64,000 nt of DNA from Chitinophagales bacterium (GCA_020636575.1 JACJXP010000001.1:620001-684000); one strand, 5' to 3'. Shown: positions 17,272 through 27,908, counted from the first letter of the stretch. Made by a program: numbers and translations. Notes: generated by a model from the sequence alone, not told the origin.

Positions 17272-19128
17272 TTAGTTCAACCCGCCCAGCATTTCTTCCA
17301 TCTTCATCACCAGTTCTGTTTTGGTGATAGGTATACCCATGATCTTGTTGTAGGCTTTTGCATCGATCAGGTATTTATCCCTGATGATCTTTACCAGTTG
17401 GCCGTTGTTGATCTCGGGAATCAAGACTGTTTTAAAATTCCGGAGCATCTGTTCAAGGTTTTTGGGGAAAGGCCTCACATAACGTAAATGTGCATGGCTT
17501 ACTGCATGTCCTCTTGATTGCATTTCTGCCACAGCAGATTTGATAGCACCATAAGTGGAGCCCCAGCCCAAAACAAGGATCTCTCCTTTTTCAGGCCCGC
17601 TGTCCAGTTGTTGCTCTGGAACATACTCAGCGATCTTCTCCACTTTTTCTTCCCTGATCTTCACCATCAACTGGTGGTTTTCCGGTTCATAATTCACATT
17701 ACCGGTAATATTTTGTTTTTCAAGGCCACCGATACGATGTTCCAGACCGGGTGTACCAGGTATAGCCCATGGCCTTGCTAATTTTTCATCTCTTAAATAA
17801 GGCTGCAGTTTTTCTTCTCCATGTCCCAGTTCTTTTTTGAACTTTACTTCAATTGCCTGCAGATCTTCGGCTTTAGGAAATTTCCAAGGCTCTGCACCAT
17901 TGGCTATATATCCATCGCTTAAGAACATAACAGGAGTCATATGCTGCACCGAAATACGAACTGCCTCATACACTGCATCAAAACAATCGGCCGGGGTAGA
18001 TGCTGAGATCACCGGCATGGGACATTCTCCATTTCTGCCATAATAAGCCTGCATCAGGTCACTTTGTTCCGTTTTGGTCGGCAACCCGGTTGATGGGCCA
18101 CCTCTTTGAATATTGATGATCAGCAATGGTATTTCGAGCATAACCGCTAAACCAATTGCTTCTCCTTTTAAAGCTATACCCGGTCCGCTGGAAGTGGTAA
18201 CACCCAATGAACCACCATAGGCTGCACCAATTGAAGAAGTAATAGCAGCAATCTCATCTTCCGCCTGGAATGTTCGTACACCGAAATTTTTATGGCGACT
18301 TAGTTCATGTAAAATATCAGAAGCAGGTGTAATAGGATAAGAGCCTAAAAAAAGCGGCAATCCACTTTTTTGGGAAGCCGCAATCAAACCGTAAGCAACT
18401 GCCTGGTTACCCATTACGGAACGATACACCCCCGGTTCCATCTTTGCTTTTTCCACTTTATAAGTGGTGGTAAAAGTTTCAGTAGTATCACCAAAGTGAT
18501 AACCTGCCTGCAATGCTTTTACGTTGCTCTCAAATATCTCGGGTTTTTTGCCAAACTTCTCTTTCAGAAAATTGATGGTGCTTTCCATATCCCGGTTATA
18601 CATCCAGTAAAGAAAGCCAAGCACAAACATGTTTTTTGCACGGTCCTTTTCCTTCATCCCCATGGTAATATCCTTCAGCGCTTCACGGGTCATCTTGGTC
18701 ACATCCATTTTAATGACCTCGTAGTTAGTCAAGCTATCATTCTCCAATGGATTTTCTCCGTCCGGGTAATTAGCCAGCCGTAGATTTTTTCCATCAAATC
18801 CGTCTGTATTGGCAATAATCTTACCGCCCTTTTTCAATGAGGCGAGATTGGTTTTTAATGCGGCTGCATTCATTGCCACCAACACATCTACCGAATCGCC
18901 GGGAGTAAAAATATTATCAGATGAAAAACGAAGCTGAAAACCACTTACTCCGGGTAATGTACCCTGCGGCGCCCTGATCTCTGCCGGAAAATCCGGGAAA
19001 GTGGCAAGGTCGATGCCCATCAGGGCTGTATTATTGGTGAACTGGCTTCCGGTCAACTGCATTCCGTCTCCGCTATCCCCTGCAAATTTTATAACTACAT
19101 CATTGAGAACTTCTTGTTTTCTGGTCAT
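17272..19128 (-). CDS. korA: 2-oxoacid:acceptor oxidoreductase, fused gamma-alpha subunit
   Basis: 618 residues. The N-terminal gamma-type domain has VIKFAGDSGDGMQLTG (residues 12-27), and the alpha-type domain follows with GNQAVAYGLIAASQKSGLPLF, YPITPASDILHEL and TSSGPGIALKGEAIGLAV. This is the gamma-alpha fusion of the 2-oxoglutarate (or pyruvate):ferredoxin oxidoreductase family, which decarboxylates a 2-oxoacid to acyl-CoA with ferredoxin as acceptor. The thiamine-binding beta subunit (KorB), normally the next gene, is not downstream: a terminator and a Rid gene follow, and nothing else in the window fits. Substrate preference cannot be read from this subunit alone. Confidence 0.9.
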   Translation of the reverse strand: MTRKQEVLNDVVIKFAGDSGDGMQLTGSQFTNNTALMGIDLATFPDFPAEIRAPQGTLPGVSGFQLRFSSDNIFTPGDSVDVLVAMNAAALKTNLASLKKGGKIIANTDGFDGKNLRLANYPDGENPLENDSLTNYEVIKMDVTKMTREALKDITMGMKEKDRAKNMFVLGFLYWMYNRDMESTINFLKEKFGKKPEIFESNVKALQAGYHFGDTTETFTTTYKVEKAKMEPGVYRSVMGNQAVAYGLIAASQKSGLPLFLGSYPITPASDILHELSRHKNFGVRTFQAEDEIAAITSSIGAAYGGSLGVTTSSGPGIALKGEAIGLAVMLEIPLLIINIQRGGPSTGLPTKTEQSDLMQAYYGRNGECPMPVISASTPADCFDAVYEAVRISVQHMTPVMFLSDGYIANGAEPWKFPKAEDLQAIEVKFKKELGHGEEKLQPYLRDEKLARPWAIPGTPGLEHRIGGLEKQNITGNVNYEPENHQLMVKIREEKVEKIAEYVPEQQLDSGPEKGEILVLGWGSTYGAIKSAVAEMQSRGHAVSHAHLRYVRPFPKNLEQMLRNFKTVLIPEINNGQLVKIIRDKYLIDAKAYNKIMGIPITKTELVMKMEEMLGGLN

Positions 19129-19200
19129 AGGTAAAAATTATTCCTGCGAATGTAACAATGTTTGCCCTGTTAAAGGTTGATTTTTGACAGAAAAGCGTTG

Positions 19201-20004
19201 TTATTCTCTTCCATCAAAGAGATTTCCCAATCCGCCGAGTACACTTCCTTCTTCTTTACGTTTATAAGTGCCATAGGCAACAATACGGCCTGCCAGCCTG
19301 CTGATCGGCAATGATTGGATCCAGACTTTGCCCGGCCCCTGCAACTTTGCAAAGAACAAACCCTCACCACCAAACATAAAATTTTTGATCCCCCTTACGA
19401 ATTCAATATCGAACTGCACCGTAGGCGTATATCCGACTACGCAGCCTGTATCTATTTTCAAAACCTCACCCGGCTTTAATTCTCTTTCAATAATATAGCC
19501 TCCGGCATGCAAAAAGGCCATCCCATCACCTTCCAGTTTTTCCATAATAAAACCTTCACCACCGAAAATACCCACCCCTAACCTTCGCTGAAAGTAAATA
19601 CCGATGCTCACCCCTTTTGCGGCACATAAAAAAGCGTCCTTTTGTGCGATGATGGTGCCTCCCAATTGCTGCAGGTCCATCGGGATGATCTTCCCTGTAT
19701 AAGGCGCTGCAAAACTTACTTTCTTTTTTCCCTGCCCGGCGTTGGTAAATGTGGTCATGAAAAGGCTTTCCCCGGTCAGTACCCGTTTGCCGGCACTCAT
19801 CAGTTTACCCAAAAAACCTGTAGGTTGTTGTGTTGATCCGTCGCCAAAAATGGTCTGCATTTCAATGCCATCGTCCATCATCATCATGGCGCCGCTTTCT
19901 GCAACAGCTGTTTCCTGCGGATCCAGCTCTATTTCTACAAATTGTAATTCTTCACCATATATTTTATAATCAATTTCATGATTTGTTCGCATCGTATTAC
20001 TCAT
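19201..20004 (-). CDS. TIGR00266 / AIM24 family protein
   Basis: 267 residues of the AIM24 (TIGR00266) family, recognisable from ETAVAESGAMMMMDDGIEM near the start, RVLTGESLFMTTFTN, GGEGFIMEKLEGDG and FMFGGEGLFFAKLQGPGKVWIQSLP near the end. The family has a double-stranded beta-helix-like repeat fold and no established enzyme activity. There is no signal peptide or membrane helix. A second ATG four codons in is an equally possible start. It lies 72 nt upstream of korA on the same strand and could be cotranscribed. Confidence 0.88.
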   Translation of the reverse strand: MSNTMRTNHEIDYKIYGEELQFVEIELDPQETAVAESGAMMMMDDGIEMQTIFGDGSTQQPTGFLGKLMSAGKRVLTGESLFMTTFTNAGQGKKKVSFAAPYTGKIIPMDLQQLGGTIIAQKDAFLCAAKGVSIGIYFQRRLGVGIFGGEGFIMEKLEGDGMAFLHAGGYIIERELKPGEVLKIDTGCVVGYTPTVQFDIEFVRGIKNFMFGGEGLFFAKLQGPGKVWIQSLPISRLAGRIVAYGTYKRKEEGSVLGGLGNLFDGRE

Positions 20005-20126
20005 GGTTATGATTTTTCTATAAAGATACTAAAGGTATTGTGCCTGCAGGAAGGCTAAATTGATAAGTGGCATGGTTTAAAAAGCATATTTGTTTACATT
20101 GCCATCCCCAAAAAATCAAATCATTT

Positions 20127-22988
20127 ATGAAACAAAAGTTAATACTACTTACTTCAGCCGTGATGCTGTTGTCGATGATTACACAAGCGCAGGGCACAAA
20201 AGCAAAGCTGCTTGAAAAGGTAACCCGGAAAGGAAATGAGATTGTGATTCCTTATGAAAAGTATCGTTTACCGAACGGCCTAACGTTGATCATACACGAA
20301 GATCATAGCGATCCTATTGTCCGTGTAGATGTAACCTACCATGTAGGATCAGCCCGGGAAGAAATAGGCAAGTCTGGTTTTGCCCACTTTTTTGAGCATA
20401 TGATGTTCCAGGGAAGTGACCATGTGGGTGATGAGCAGCATTTCAAAATAATTACAGAATCGGGCGGCACCTTGAACGGAACTACAAACCGTGACCGGAC
20501 CAACTACTTTGAAACGGTACCATCCAATCAATTAGAAAAAATGCTTTGGCTCGAGGCAGACCGTATGGGCTTTTTGCTGGATGCCGTTACGCAGCAAAAA
20601 TTTGAGATACAGAGAGAAACTGTGAAGAATGAGAGAGGACAGAATTATGACAACCGCCCCTACGGCTTAGCAGGTGAGATGACAGCTAAAAACCTTTACC
20701 CTTATGGTCACCCTTATTCCTGGCTAACGATCGGGTATATAGAAGACCTGAACAGGGTAAATGTAAATGATCTTAAAAACTTTTTCCTTCGCTGGTATGG
20801 CCCCAACAATGCTACGTTGACAATAGGCGGTGATGTAAATCCAAAGGAAGTAGTTAGACTGGTTGAAAAATATTATGGCTCTATTCCTTCCGGACCAAAA
20901 GTGGAAAATATGCCGGCAATGGTGCCTGCGTTGTACAAGCATCGCTTTGTTTCTTATACAGATAATTATGCCCGGATGCCCATTATGCGAAAAGTATTTC
21001 CAACGGTACCCAATTTTCATAAGGATATGGCTGCCCTGGATTGTTTAGCAGAAATACTGGGACAAGGAAATAACTCAGTGCTTTATCAGCAGTTGGTAAA
21101 AAAGCAACTGGCCCTCCAGGCAAGCGCCAATCATTCAAACAGTGAGTTGAGCGGAGAGTTTGCCATTACAGTTGTTCCTTATCCGGGCAAACCATTGTCA
21201 AGTATGTATTACCTGATTGATAATGCCCTTGATAGCTTTGAAGCCAGGGGGGTAAATGATGAAGATATTGCCAAGTTCAAAGGACAGATCGAATCACAAT
21301 ATTTCAACAGGCTCCAAAGCGTTTCAGGAAAAGTATCTCAATTGGCTTCTTACGAAACATTTACCGGCAATCCTAATATGATCGGCAAAGAACTGGAAAT
21401 GTATCGTTCGGTTACAAAAGAAGATGTAATGCGGGTATATGAACAATATGTAAAGCTAAAGCACTGTGTGGTCTTAAGCGTTTTAACGAAAGGTGCCGAT
21501 GATATGATGAAAGTAGGTGATGATAATTATGTAATTGATGAAAGCAACTACAAAGCACCACATTATGGCTATGAAGGCCTCAAATATGTAAAAGCAAAAG
21601 ATAAGTTTGATAGAAATGTGATGCCCGCTGCCGGACCTAATCCTGTTGTTAAAGTTCCAGCCTTCTGGGAAAAGGATCTTAGTGGCGGTATAAAAGTTAT
21701 CGGAACTGAAAATACAGAGATACCCACCGTCACTCTTTCTGTAAAAATTCCCGGGGGCCACCTGATGCAGGCGAATGACTTATCAAAAGCAGGGCTTGCT
21801 TCTTTCTTTGCTGACATGATGGAATACGATACAAAAAAACGCAGTGCAGAAGATTTTAGTAAAGAACTCGAAAAGCTGGGTAGTAACATTAATACTTTCA
21901 GCGGACTGGATGGCATTACGTTCCAGGTATTTGCTTTAAAGAAAAACCTTGATGCTACATTGGCATTGTTGGAAGAAAGAATGTTGTCGCCACAATTCAC
22001 TGAAAGTGATTTTAGCCGCCTTAAGCGTCAACGCCTGGAGAGCTTTAAACAGATCAAATCTCAGCCAGCATCTATTGCCAGCAGTGTTTTTGATGTACTG
22101 AATTATGGCTCTAACAGCATAATGGGTATCAGAACAATCGGTACAGAAGAAACAGTAAATTCCTTTACGCTAAAAGATGTCCAGGATTATTATAATAATA
22201 CCATGACATCAAAAGGAACAGAAGTTGTTGTTGTGGGTGATATTACAGAAAGTGAAGTATTACCCAAACTTTCATTTTTGAGCAAGCTTCCCGCAAAAGA
22301 TGTCAGGATCCCTTCTATACCAACCGCAACTCCTGTTGAAAAAACGAAGATCTATATTGTTGATGTAAAGAATGCAGCACAATCTGAGTTTCGTGTAGGT
22401 TATAGAACTGACCTGAAGTATGACGCTACCGGTGAATACTTCAAGGCATTCCTTACAAACTTTGCTTTAGGTGGCGGATTTAACGGAAGGGTAAATATCA
22501 ACCTTCGTGAAGATAAAGGATGGACCTATGGTGCCAGGACATCCTTTAGTGGCGATAAATACACAGGGGAGTTTGCTTTCAGCTCCGGCATTAAAGCTCC
22601 GGCAACCGATAGTGCCTTGAGTGAAGTGATCAAAGAATTGAACAACTATAAGGAAAATGGCATTACTGCAGATGAGCTTTCGTTTATGAAAAGTGCATTG
22701 GGTCAGATAGATGCACTACGTTATGAAACAGGTTTTCAAAAAGCTGGATTTATTGGCAGAATCCTGGAATATGGACTCGATGCAAATTATGTAGACAAAC
22801 AGAATGACATACTGAAGAACATCAGTAAATCTGAAATAGATGCGATCGCAAAAAAATGGATCGACCTGAACAAAATGAACATCCTGATCGTAGGTGATAA
22901 AGAAAAGATCGTTCCCGGTCTGCAAAAGTTCGGTTACGAGATTGTGGAGCTGGATGCGGATGGCAACCCGGTAAAAAAAGGCTTCTGA
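20127..22988 (+). CDS. M16 family zinc metallopeptidase, exported
   Basis: 953 residues from the ATG at 20127, chosen because it gives a good signal peptide (MKQKLILLTSAVMLLSMITQAQ); the upstream extension to 20067 reads poorly. The inverted zinc motif HFFEH is at residues 87-91 in GFAHFFEHMMFQG, and the third ligand is one of the Glu residues in QRETVKNERGQN (E164 or E169). A second, catalytically degenerate M16 half spans about residues 540-930, with the usual RxxxY-type region near GWTYGARTSF. The length matches two-halved pitrilysin-like enzymes of Bacteroidetes. Location is the periplasm or cell surface; the substrates are unknown. Confidence 0.92.
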   Translation: MKQKLILLTSAVMLLSMITQAQGTKAKLLEKVTRKGNEIVIPYEKYRLPNGLTLIIHEDHSDPIVRVDVTYHVGSAREEIGKSGFAHFFEHMMFQGSDHVGDEQHFKIITESGGTLNGTTNRDRTNYFETVPSNQLEKMLWLEADRMGFLLDAVTQQKFEIQRETVKNERGQNYDNRPYGLAGEMTAKNLYPYGHPYSWLTIGYIEDLNRVNVNDLKNFFLRWYGPNNATLTIGGDVNPKEVVRLVEKYYGSIPSGPKVENMPAMVPALYKHRFVSYTDNYARMPIMRKVFPTVPNFHKDMAALDCLAEILGQGNNSVLYQQLVKKQLALQASANHSNSELSGEFAITVVPYPGKPLSSMYYLIDNALDSFEARGVNDEDIAKFKGQIESQYFNRLQSVSGKVSQLASYETFTGNPNMIGKELEMYRSVTKEDVMRVYEQYVKLKHCVVLSVLTKGADDMMKVGDDNYVIDESNYKAPHYGYEGLKYVKAKDKFDRNVMPAAGPNPVVKVPAFWEKDLSGGIKVIGTENTEIPTVTLSVKIPGGHLMQANDLSKAGLASFFADMMEYDTKKRSAEDFSKELEKLGSNINTFSGLDGITFQVFALKKNLDATLALLEERMLSPQFTESDFSRLKRQRLESFKQIKSQPASIASSVFDVLNYGSNSIMGIRTIGTEETVNSFTLKDVQDYYNNTMTSKGTEVVVVGDITESEVLPKLSFLSKLPAKDVRIPSIPTATPVEKTKIYIVDVKNAAQSEFRVGYRTDLKYDATGEYFKAFLTNFALGGGFNGRVNINLREDKGWTYGARTSFSGDKYTGEFAFSSGIKAPATDSALSEVIKELNNYKENGITADELSFMKSALGQIDALRYETGFQKAGFIGRILEYGLDANYVDKQNDILKNISKSEIDAIAKKWIDLNKMNILIVGDKEKIVPGLQKFGYEIVELDADGNPVKKGF

Positions 22989-23012
22989 TCATTTTAACGG
23001 TCAAACCTAATA

Positions 23013-23043
23013 AAACAGCCCTTCCTGAACAGAAGGGCTGTTT
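23013..23043. terminator. Bidirectional terminator between M16 peptidase and RND gene
   Basis: AAACAGCCCTTC (23013-23024) and GAAGGGCTGTTT (23032-23043) form a perfect 12-bp stem with a 7-nt loop. A T-rich stretch follows on the plus strand, and AT-rich sequence on the minus strand, so it can serve both convergent transcripts. Confidence 0.85.
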
Positions 23044-23062
23044 CTTTTTATACTTAGTTTTT

Positions 23063-26000
23063 CTAGGTATTCTTTACTGGTGTATCTTTTAATTTCCCCA
23101 TCCATACTTTTTTACCCTGTAACCTTCTTGTAAGGAACATAATTCCTACAAAAATGAAGAACAGTGGTCCTAAGAATCCCAACAGTGCTATAAACTTTGT
23201 TCCATAGAATTTCTCCATGGGCCTTCTCAGTCTTTCGGCTATCAGGTACATACTTGGTACCATTACCAATGTAAGGAAGAAAGCGAAGATCAATCCAAAA
23301 ATAATGGTCCAGCTTAATGGCCCCCAGAAGACAACACTATCTCCACCGAAGAAAATATTAGGTCGCAGATGTTCAAACAAGCCAACAAAATCAATATTGA
23401 AACCAACTGCCAACGGAAATAAACCCAATATAGTGGCAAGTGCTGTTAACAACACAGGGATGATCCTGATCTTACCGGCCTGGATAGCTGCTTCTCTGGT
23501 CCGCATACCTCTTCCACGAAGCTCATCGGTGAATTCAATCAATAATATACCATTCTTAATAACAATACCTGCAAGACCAACAATGCCTACCAGCACCATG
23601 ATGGTAGCCATGGTCATCCCTGTTATGGCATAACCCAGCAATACCCCGATAACCGAGAAGAATATTTCCGTAATAACGATAAATGGTTTACTCATTGAGT
23701 TGAACTGCAAAACCAGTATCAGGAATATCAATCCTATTGCGATCAAAAATGCAGTACCCAAAAAGGCATTGGTTTCTTTTTCCTGTTCGCTTTGTCCACT
23801 CAATTTAATTGTTACATCTGCTGGCAACTTGGCCACAGACATAAAGTCATCAATTTTTCCCTGCAAATCCTTGTTGATCTTTGTTACCATCGTAGGATCG
23901 GGAACATTACTCTGCAATTGAATGGTCCGTTTCAGGTTCTTTCTTTTTATACCACCAGTTGAATTAGTATAATCTATCGATGCCACCGCACTCACCGGAA
24001 TTGACTTTACCTGGAAAGTGTTCATATCCATGAAAGTGATGCGCATATTCATCAGGTCAGTAATGTTATTGCGTTGCAGATCATTGTAACGTAACTGTAT
24101 CTTATACTCATCTTCCCCATCTTTTATCTTACTGACCTCTTTACCAAAAACTGCTGTACGTAATTCTGAACCTATCTGGCCAGTGGTCAATCCTTCCCTC
24201 ATAGCTCTTTGCCTGTCTACATTAATAGTGATCTCAGGATTACTCAGGTCTACATCGGCCTGCAGGTTTTCAATTCCTTCAACCCGGTTTGTATCCAGGT
24301 AATTGTATAGTTGTGTAGCAGCAGAAGCAATATTTTCAAAATCATCTCCTATCACCTCAATGTTTACCGGGGGATCTGTGGGCGGGCCATTATCTTCCTG
24401 CGCCACTTCCACACTGGCACCGGGTATTCCCTGCATGGCAGTCCTTATCTCTTCCATATAAGGTCGTGTCCTCTTTCCGTGTCTCTTCTCATATTCAACA
24501 AAAGAAACCTGTATCCTTCCTAAATGTGGCTGGGTACTACGGTTATTATCTCTCGGATTATTGGCACTCACAGCCACATTGGATATTACACTCTCCACAA
24601 TACCTCCCGGTGTGCCGGGCTTTTCTTTTTCCAATATCTTATCTACTCTTTTCTCTAATACTCTTAATACACTATCTGTATACTGCACATCGGTACCAAC
24701 AGGCATTTTAAGATATACATACACAAAATTGGGGTCACCACTGGGGAAGAAAGTTCTTTTATTACCACGCAACATAAGCGCCGCAGCTGAAAAAGCAAAA
24801 ACACCAAACAATGATACAAATGCCCATACCGGTCTTTTACCTATCAATATCCAGCTCAGCAATTTTTCATAACGCCGCATAAGGCGTGGCAGTCTTTTTT
24901 GCTGAAATGCATGAATAAGATCATTCAATATATATGCATTGAACACCATTAAGATCGCCATTAGTAACAGGAAGTTGGCTACTCCATGAAGGCCGGGTAA
25001 GTGCAATAACACACCTGCTATTATAAAAGTGATGAACCATTTATTTCTGAAAACAGCATTCTTTGGTTTTTCAAACTCCCTGCCCTCAGGCTTCATAAAG
25101 CTTACGGCAAATACCGGGTTGAAGAAAAAGGCAACTATTAATGACGCTGTCAGCGTAAGAATAAGTATTGTTGGCAGATAGATCATGAACTTACCGATTA
25201 GCCCTTTCCAGAATAGTAATGGGAAAAAAGGTGCTAATGTGGTAGCTGTACCCGCTAACACAGGAACAAATATTTCACCTGCTGCTTCCTTGGCACTTCG
25301 TACGATCGGCACTTTACCATTATTATAAATACGGTGAGTATTCTCGATCACTACAATGGCATCGTCTACAATGATCCCCAAACCGAATAGCAATGCAAAG
25401 AGTACAATAAAGTTGAGAGTAACACTGGTGCCAATGATAGCATTGGCCACCGGCAGGAATAAGAAGGCGACAAATACACTTAGCGGAACACTTAATGCCA
25501 CAAAAAAAGCATTGGTAACTCCCATGAAAAACATCAAGATGATCAATACCAGTATAAACCCGATAATGATCGTATTGATCAGTTCATTAAAGGAGGTTTT
25601 TGTTTGTTTGCTCTGGTCACCTGTAAACTCCACCCGCAGATCAGCAGGCAGATCTTCCTTCTCCTGCATTTCTTTTACAATAGCCTTGATCTTATCAGCC
25701 GCATTGATGAGGTTTTCGCCAGCCCTCTTAACGATGTTTAGCGTTATAACATTCTGACCATCCAGCCTGGCAAAGCTTTCTTTTTCTTTGATCGTATCTT
25801 TAAGCTCGGCAATATCCCGCAGGTTAACAGAAGCTCCTCTTGCACTGCTTCGCACCACAATGCTCTTCATATCTTCTACGGTTTTAAACTGTCCTTTCAC
25901 CCTCAGCGTCCTTTCCATATTTCCCACTTCGATCTGCCCCCCGGTAACATCCATGTTCTCACGGGCAATAGCATTCTCAATGTCCATAAAAGATACTTTG

Positions 26001-26629
26001 GCCGCCGTCATTTTATATGGATCCACATTAACCTGTATCTCCCTTTCCGGAGCACCTACTATTTCTGCACGGTTGATCTCACTCAGTTCTTCAAACCGGT
26101 CCTGCATTTTATCTGCATACTGTTTCAATTTGATACCATCATAGTTACCACTCACATTCACAAACATGATAGGCATTTCACTAAATGCAAATTCCTGTAC
26201 ATCTGGTTCTGAGGTAAGATCAGTAGGCAGATCTGATCTGGCCTTGTCAACGGCATCTTTTACTTTCTGCTTGGCAACCTCTGTCTGTATATCCGTATCA
26301 AATTCCACCACAATAAGGCTGTAATCCGTCTGCGAGGTACTTTGTATCTTATTTACCTTGGCGCCACTAATACCTTTCAGTTCTTTTTCTATCGGTCGTG
26401 TAACAAGATTCTCTATGTCCTGCGGTGAGTTACCTACATATACGGTAACAACTGAAATGGTAGGAACCACGATATCCGGAAACTGTTCTTTGGGCAAGCT
26501 ATTAAACTTCATCAGCCCATAAATAGTGAAGATGATGGCTATGATATACACAGCTGTCCGGTTATCAACCGCCCAGCTGGTAGGTTTAAATTCTTTAAAC
26601 TTTTTAGATATCCCTTCTAAAGCTTTCAT
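23063..26629 (-). CDS. RND efflux transporter permease subunit (AcrB/CusA superfamily)
   Basis: 1188 residues with the RND plan: one N-terminal helix (residues 26-42) followed by FPDIVVPTISVVTVYVGNSPQDIE, a first periplasmic domain, a block of helices with GLGIIVDDAIVVIEN (the transport-proton relay Asp pair region), a second N-type helix near 600, a second periplasmic domain and a final helix block. It is somewhat longer than typical AcrB (about 1050), partly from a hydrophobic insert around 530-590 and a hydrophobic C-terminal tail. It is the last gene of the tetR-tolC-MFP-RND operon, 32 nt after the MFP gene. The exported substrate cannot be inferred. Confidence 0.95.
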   Translation of the reverse strand: MKALEGISKKFKEFKPTSWAVDNRTAVYIIAIIFTIYGLMKFNSLPKEQFPDIVVPTISVVTVYVGNSPQDIENLVTRPIEKELKGISGAKVNKIQSTSQTDYSLIVVEFDTDIQTEVAKQKVKDAVDKARSDLPTDLTSEPDVQEFAFSEMPIMFVNVSGNYDGIKLKQYADKMQDRFEELSEINRAEIVGAPEREIQVNVDPYKMTAAKVSFMDIENAIARENMDVTGGQIEVGNMERTLRVKGQFKTVEDMKSIVVRSSARGASVNLRDIAELKDTIKEKESFARLDGQNVITLNIVKRAGENLINAADKIKAIVKEMQEKEDLPADLRVEFTGDQSKQTKTSFNELINTIIIGFILVLIILMFFMGVTNAFFVALSVPLSVFVAFLFLPVANAIIGTSVTLNFIVLFALLFGLGIIVDDAIVVIENTHRIYNNGKVPIVRSAKEAAGEIFVPVLAGTATTLAPFFPLLFWKGLIGKFMIYLPTILILTLTASLIVAFFFNPVFAVSFMKPEGREFEKPKNAVFRNKWFITFIIAGVLLHLPGLHGVANFLLLMAILMVFNAYILNDLIHAFQQKRLPRLMRRYEKLLSWILIGKRPVWAFVSLFGVFAFSAAALMLRGNKRTFFPSGDPNFVYVYLKMPVGTDVQYTDSVLRVLEKRVDKILEKEKPGTPGGIVESVISNVAVSANNPRDNNRSTQPHLGRIQVSFVEYEKRHGKRTRPYMEEIRTAMQGIPGASVEVAQEDNGPPTDPPVNIEVIGDDFENIASAATQLYNYLDTNRVEGIENLQADVDLSNPEITINVDRQRAMREGLTTGQIGSELRTAVFGKEVSKIKDGEDEYKIQLRYNDLQRNNITDLMNMRITFMDMNTFQVKSIPVSAVASIDYTNSTGGIKRKNLKRTIQLQSNVPDPTMVTKINKDLQGKIDDFMSVAKLPADVTIKLSGQSEQEKETNAFLGTAFLIAIGLIFLILVLQFNSMSKPFIVITEIFFSVIGVLLGYAITGMTMATIMVLVGIVGLAGIVIKNGILLIEFTDELRGRGMRTREAAIQAGKIRIIPVLLTALATILGLFPLAVGFNIDFVGLFEHLRPNIFFGGDSVVFWGPLSWTIIFGLIFAFFLTLVMVPSMYLIAERLRRPMEKFYGTKFIALLGFLGPLFFIFVGIMFLTRRLQGKKVWMGKLKDTPVKNT

Positions 26630-26661
26630 AATGATTTTTTGAGTCGTTGTGCCAATAGTAT

Positions 26662-27873
26662 TTACAGCGCTGTAGAGATGGTTTGTCCATCATAAACAGA
26701 CTGGTAACCTTCTGTAATAATGATATCTCCGCCAGATAATCCGCCTTTGATCTCCATCATTCCATTATATGCCTGTCCTGCGTTAACAGCTTTCTTCCGG
26801 GCTACCATTTTATCATCCTTCTTTTCTGCCACATATACATACTTGCCTTTATCATCTGTTTGTACCACATTCACAGGAACCACTACTGTAGCTTTTGACT
26901 CATAATCCAATATCTTCATCAGAGCAGTCTGGTTAGGTTTCAATTGAGGATCTGAAGGAAGTTTTGCTTCTGCAATAAATGAACGGGTATTAGGATCGAT
27001 GGCTGCACCAACAGCGCTGATCACTGATTTATAAGGTGGCTTACCTGTTTCGGCAACTACCACTTCTACTTTATCTCCTTTTTTTACACTTGCTGCATAA
27101 TTATCAGGCACCGGTACTTCCACTTTCATTCCTGTTGTGCTTACAATTGCGATTTGGGGTTTGTTATCTGGCGATACACCACTAAAATATTCTCCCAGTC
27201 TCACATTCACCTGGTCCACCACACCATTCATTCCTGCTCTTACGTTGGACATGTCCACTGCTTCTTTTGCCTGGGCCACGCCGGCTTCAGCAGCTTTTAA
27301 TTGTGCAGTAAGTGCATCCACATCTGCCTTGGCATTGATCACATTTATTTCAGCACCTATATTCTGCTTCCATAAATTCTGATATTTCTCATATACTGTT
27401 TTAGCCTGATCCAATCTCGCTTTCAACACACCTCCCTGCTGTTGGGCGGCAGCCAGTTGTTGTTGGGCAATAGCATCATCCAGTTTTGCTACTACCTGGC
27501 CCCTACTAACTCTTTGACCGATCTTTACATATATAGCTCTTACTACTCCACCACCGCCTTTAGGCGCCACATAACCTACCCCATCAGAATTGATCTTTCC
27601 CTGCAACTCAATAAAATGCACAAAATCCTGTACCCTGAGGGTATCTACAGATACCAGTTTCTTTACTTTTTTAGCTGCTTCAGGATCTGCTTCAGCTATC
27701 TTGTTTTCAATATCCTTGATATCAGTATCAAGTTTGCTCTTTTCTTTTTTTAGCTTTTCCAGCTTTACTTTCAGATCATTTATATCACCCTTTTTGTCTT
27801 TGGCACCTGAGCCACAAGCTGCCAGTGATAAAACGACTAAGGCAGATAAGGTAATTTTAAGAAGGTTGTTCAT
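26662..27873 (-). CDS. RND efflux periplasmic adaptor (membrane fusion protein), lipoprotein
   Basis: 403 residues. The lipobox LAAC puts the acylated Cys at residue 20. An unusually charged Lys/Glu-rich coiled-coil (about 27-65) precedes the usual domains: lipoyl-like half (GVVRAIYVKIGQRVSRGQVVAKLDD), alpha-helical hairpin (AQQQLAAAQQQGG to EAVDMSNVRAG), second lipoyl half (GVVDQVNVRLGEYFS) and a beta-barrel domain. The adaptor links the inner-membrane RND pump to the TolC-type channel. It is 35 nt downstream of tolC and 32 nt upstream of the pump gene. Confidence 0.94.
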   Translation of the reverse strand: MNNLLKITLSALVVLSLAACGSGAKDKKGDINDLKVKLEKLKKEKSKLDTDIKDIENKIAEADPEAAKKVKKLVSVDTLRVQDFVHFIELQGKINSDGVGYVAPKGGGGVVRAIYVKIGQRVSRGQVVAKLDDAIAQQQLAAAQQQGGVLKARLDQAKTVYEKYQNLWKQNIGAEINVINAKADVDALTAQLKAAEAGVAQAKEAVDMSNVRAGMNGVVDQVNVRLGEYFSGVSPDNKPQIAIVSTTGMKVEVPVPDNYAASVKKGDKVEVVVAETGKPPYKSVISAVGAAIDPNTRSFIAEAKLPSDPQLKPNQTALMKILDYESKATVVVPVNVVQTDDKGKYVYVAEKKDDKMVARKKAVNAGQAYNGMMEIKGGLSGGDIIITEGYQSVYDGQTISTAL

Positions 27874-27908
27874 TATTATTCTTTTTATTGTATGCTAATT
27901 GGTTTTTG

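Noticed and set aside
20067..20126. Earlier start for the M16 peptidase
   Set aside because: The extra residues are Cys/His-rich and precede a clean signal peptide that begins at 20127.
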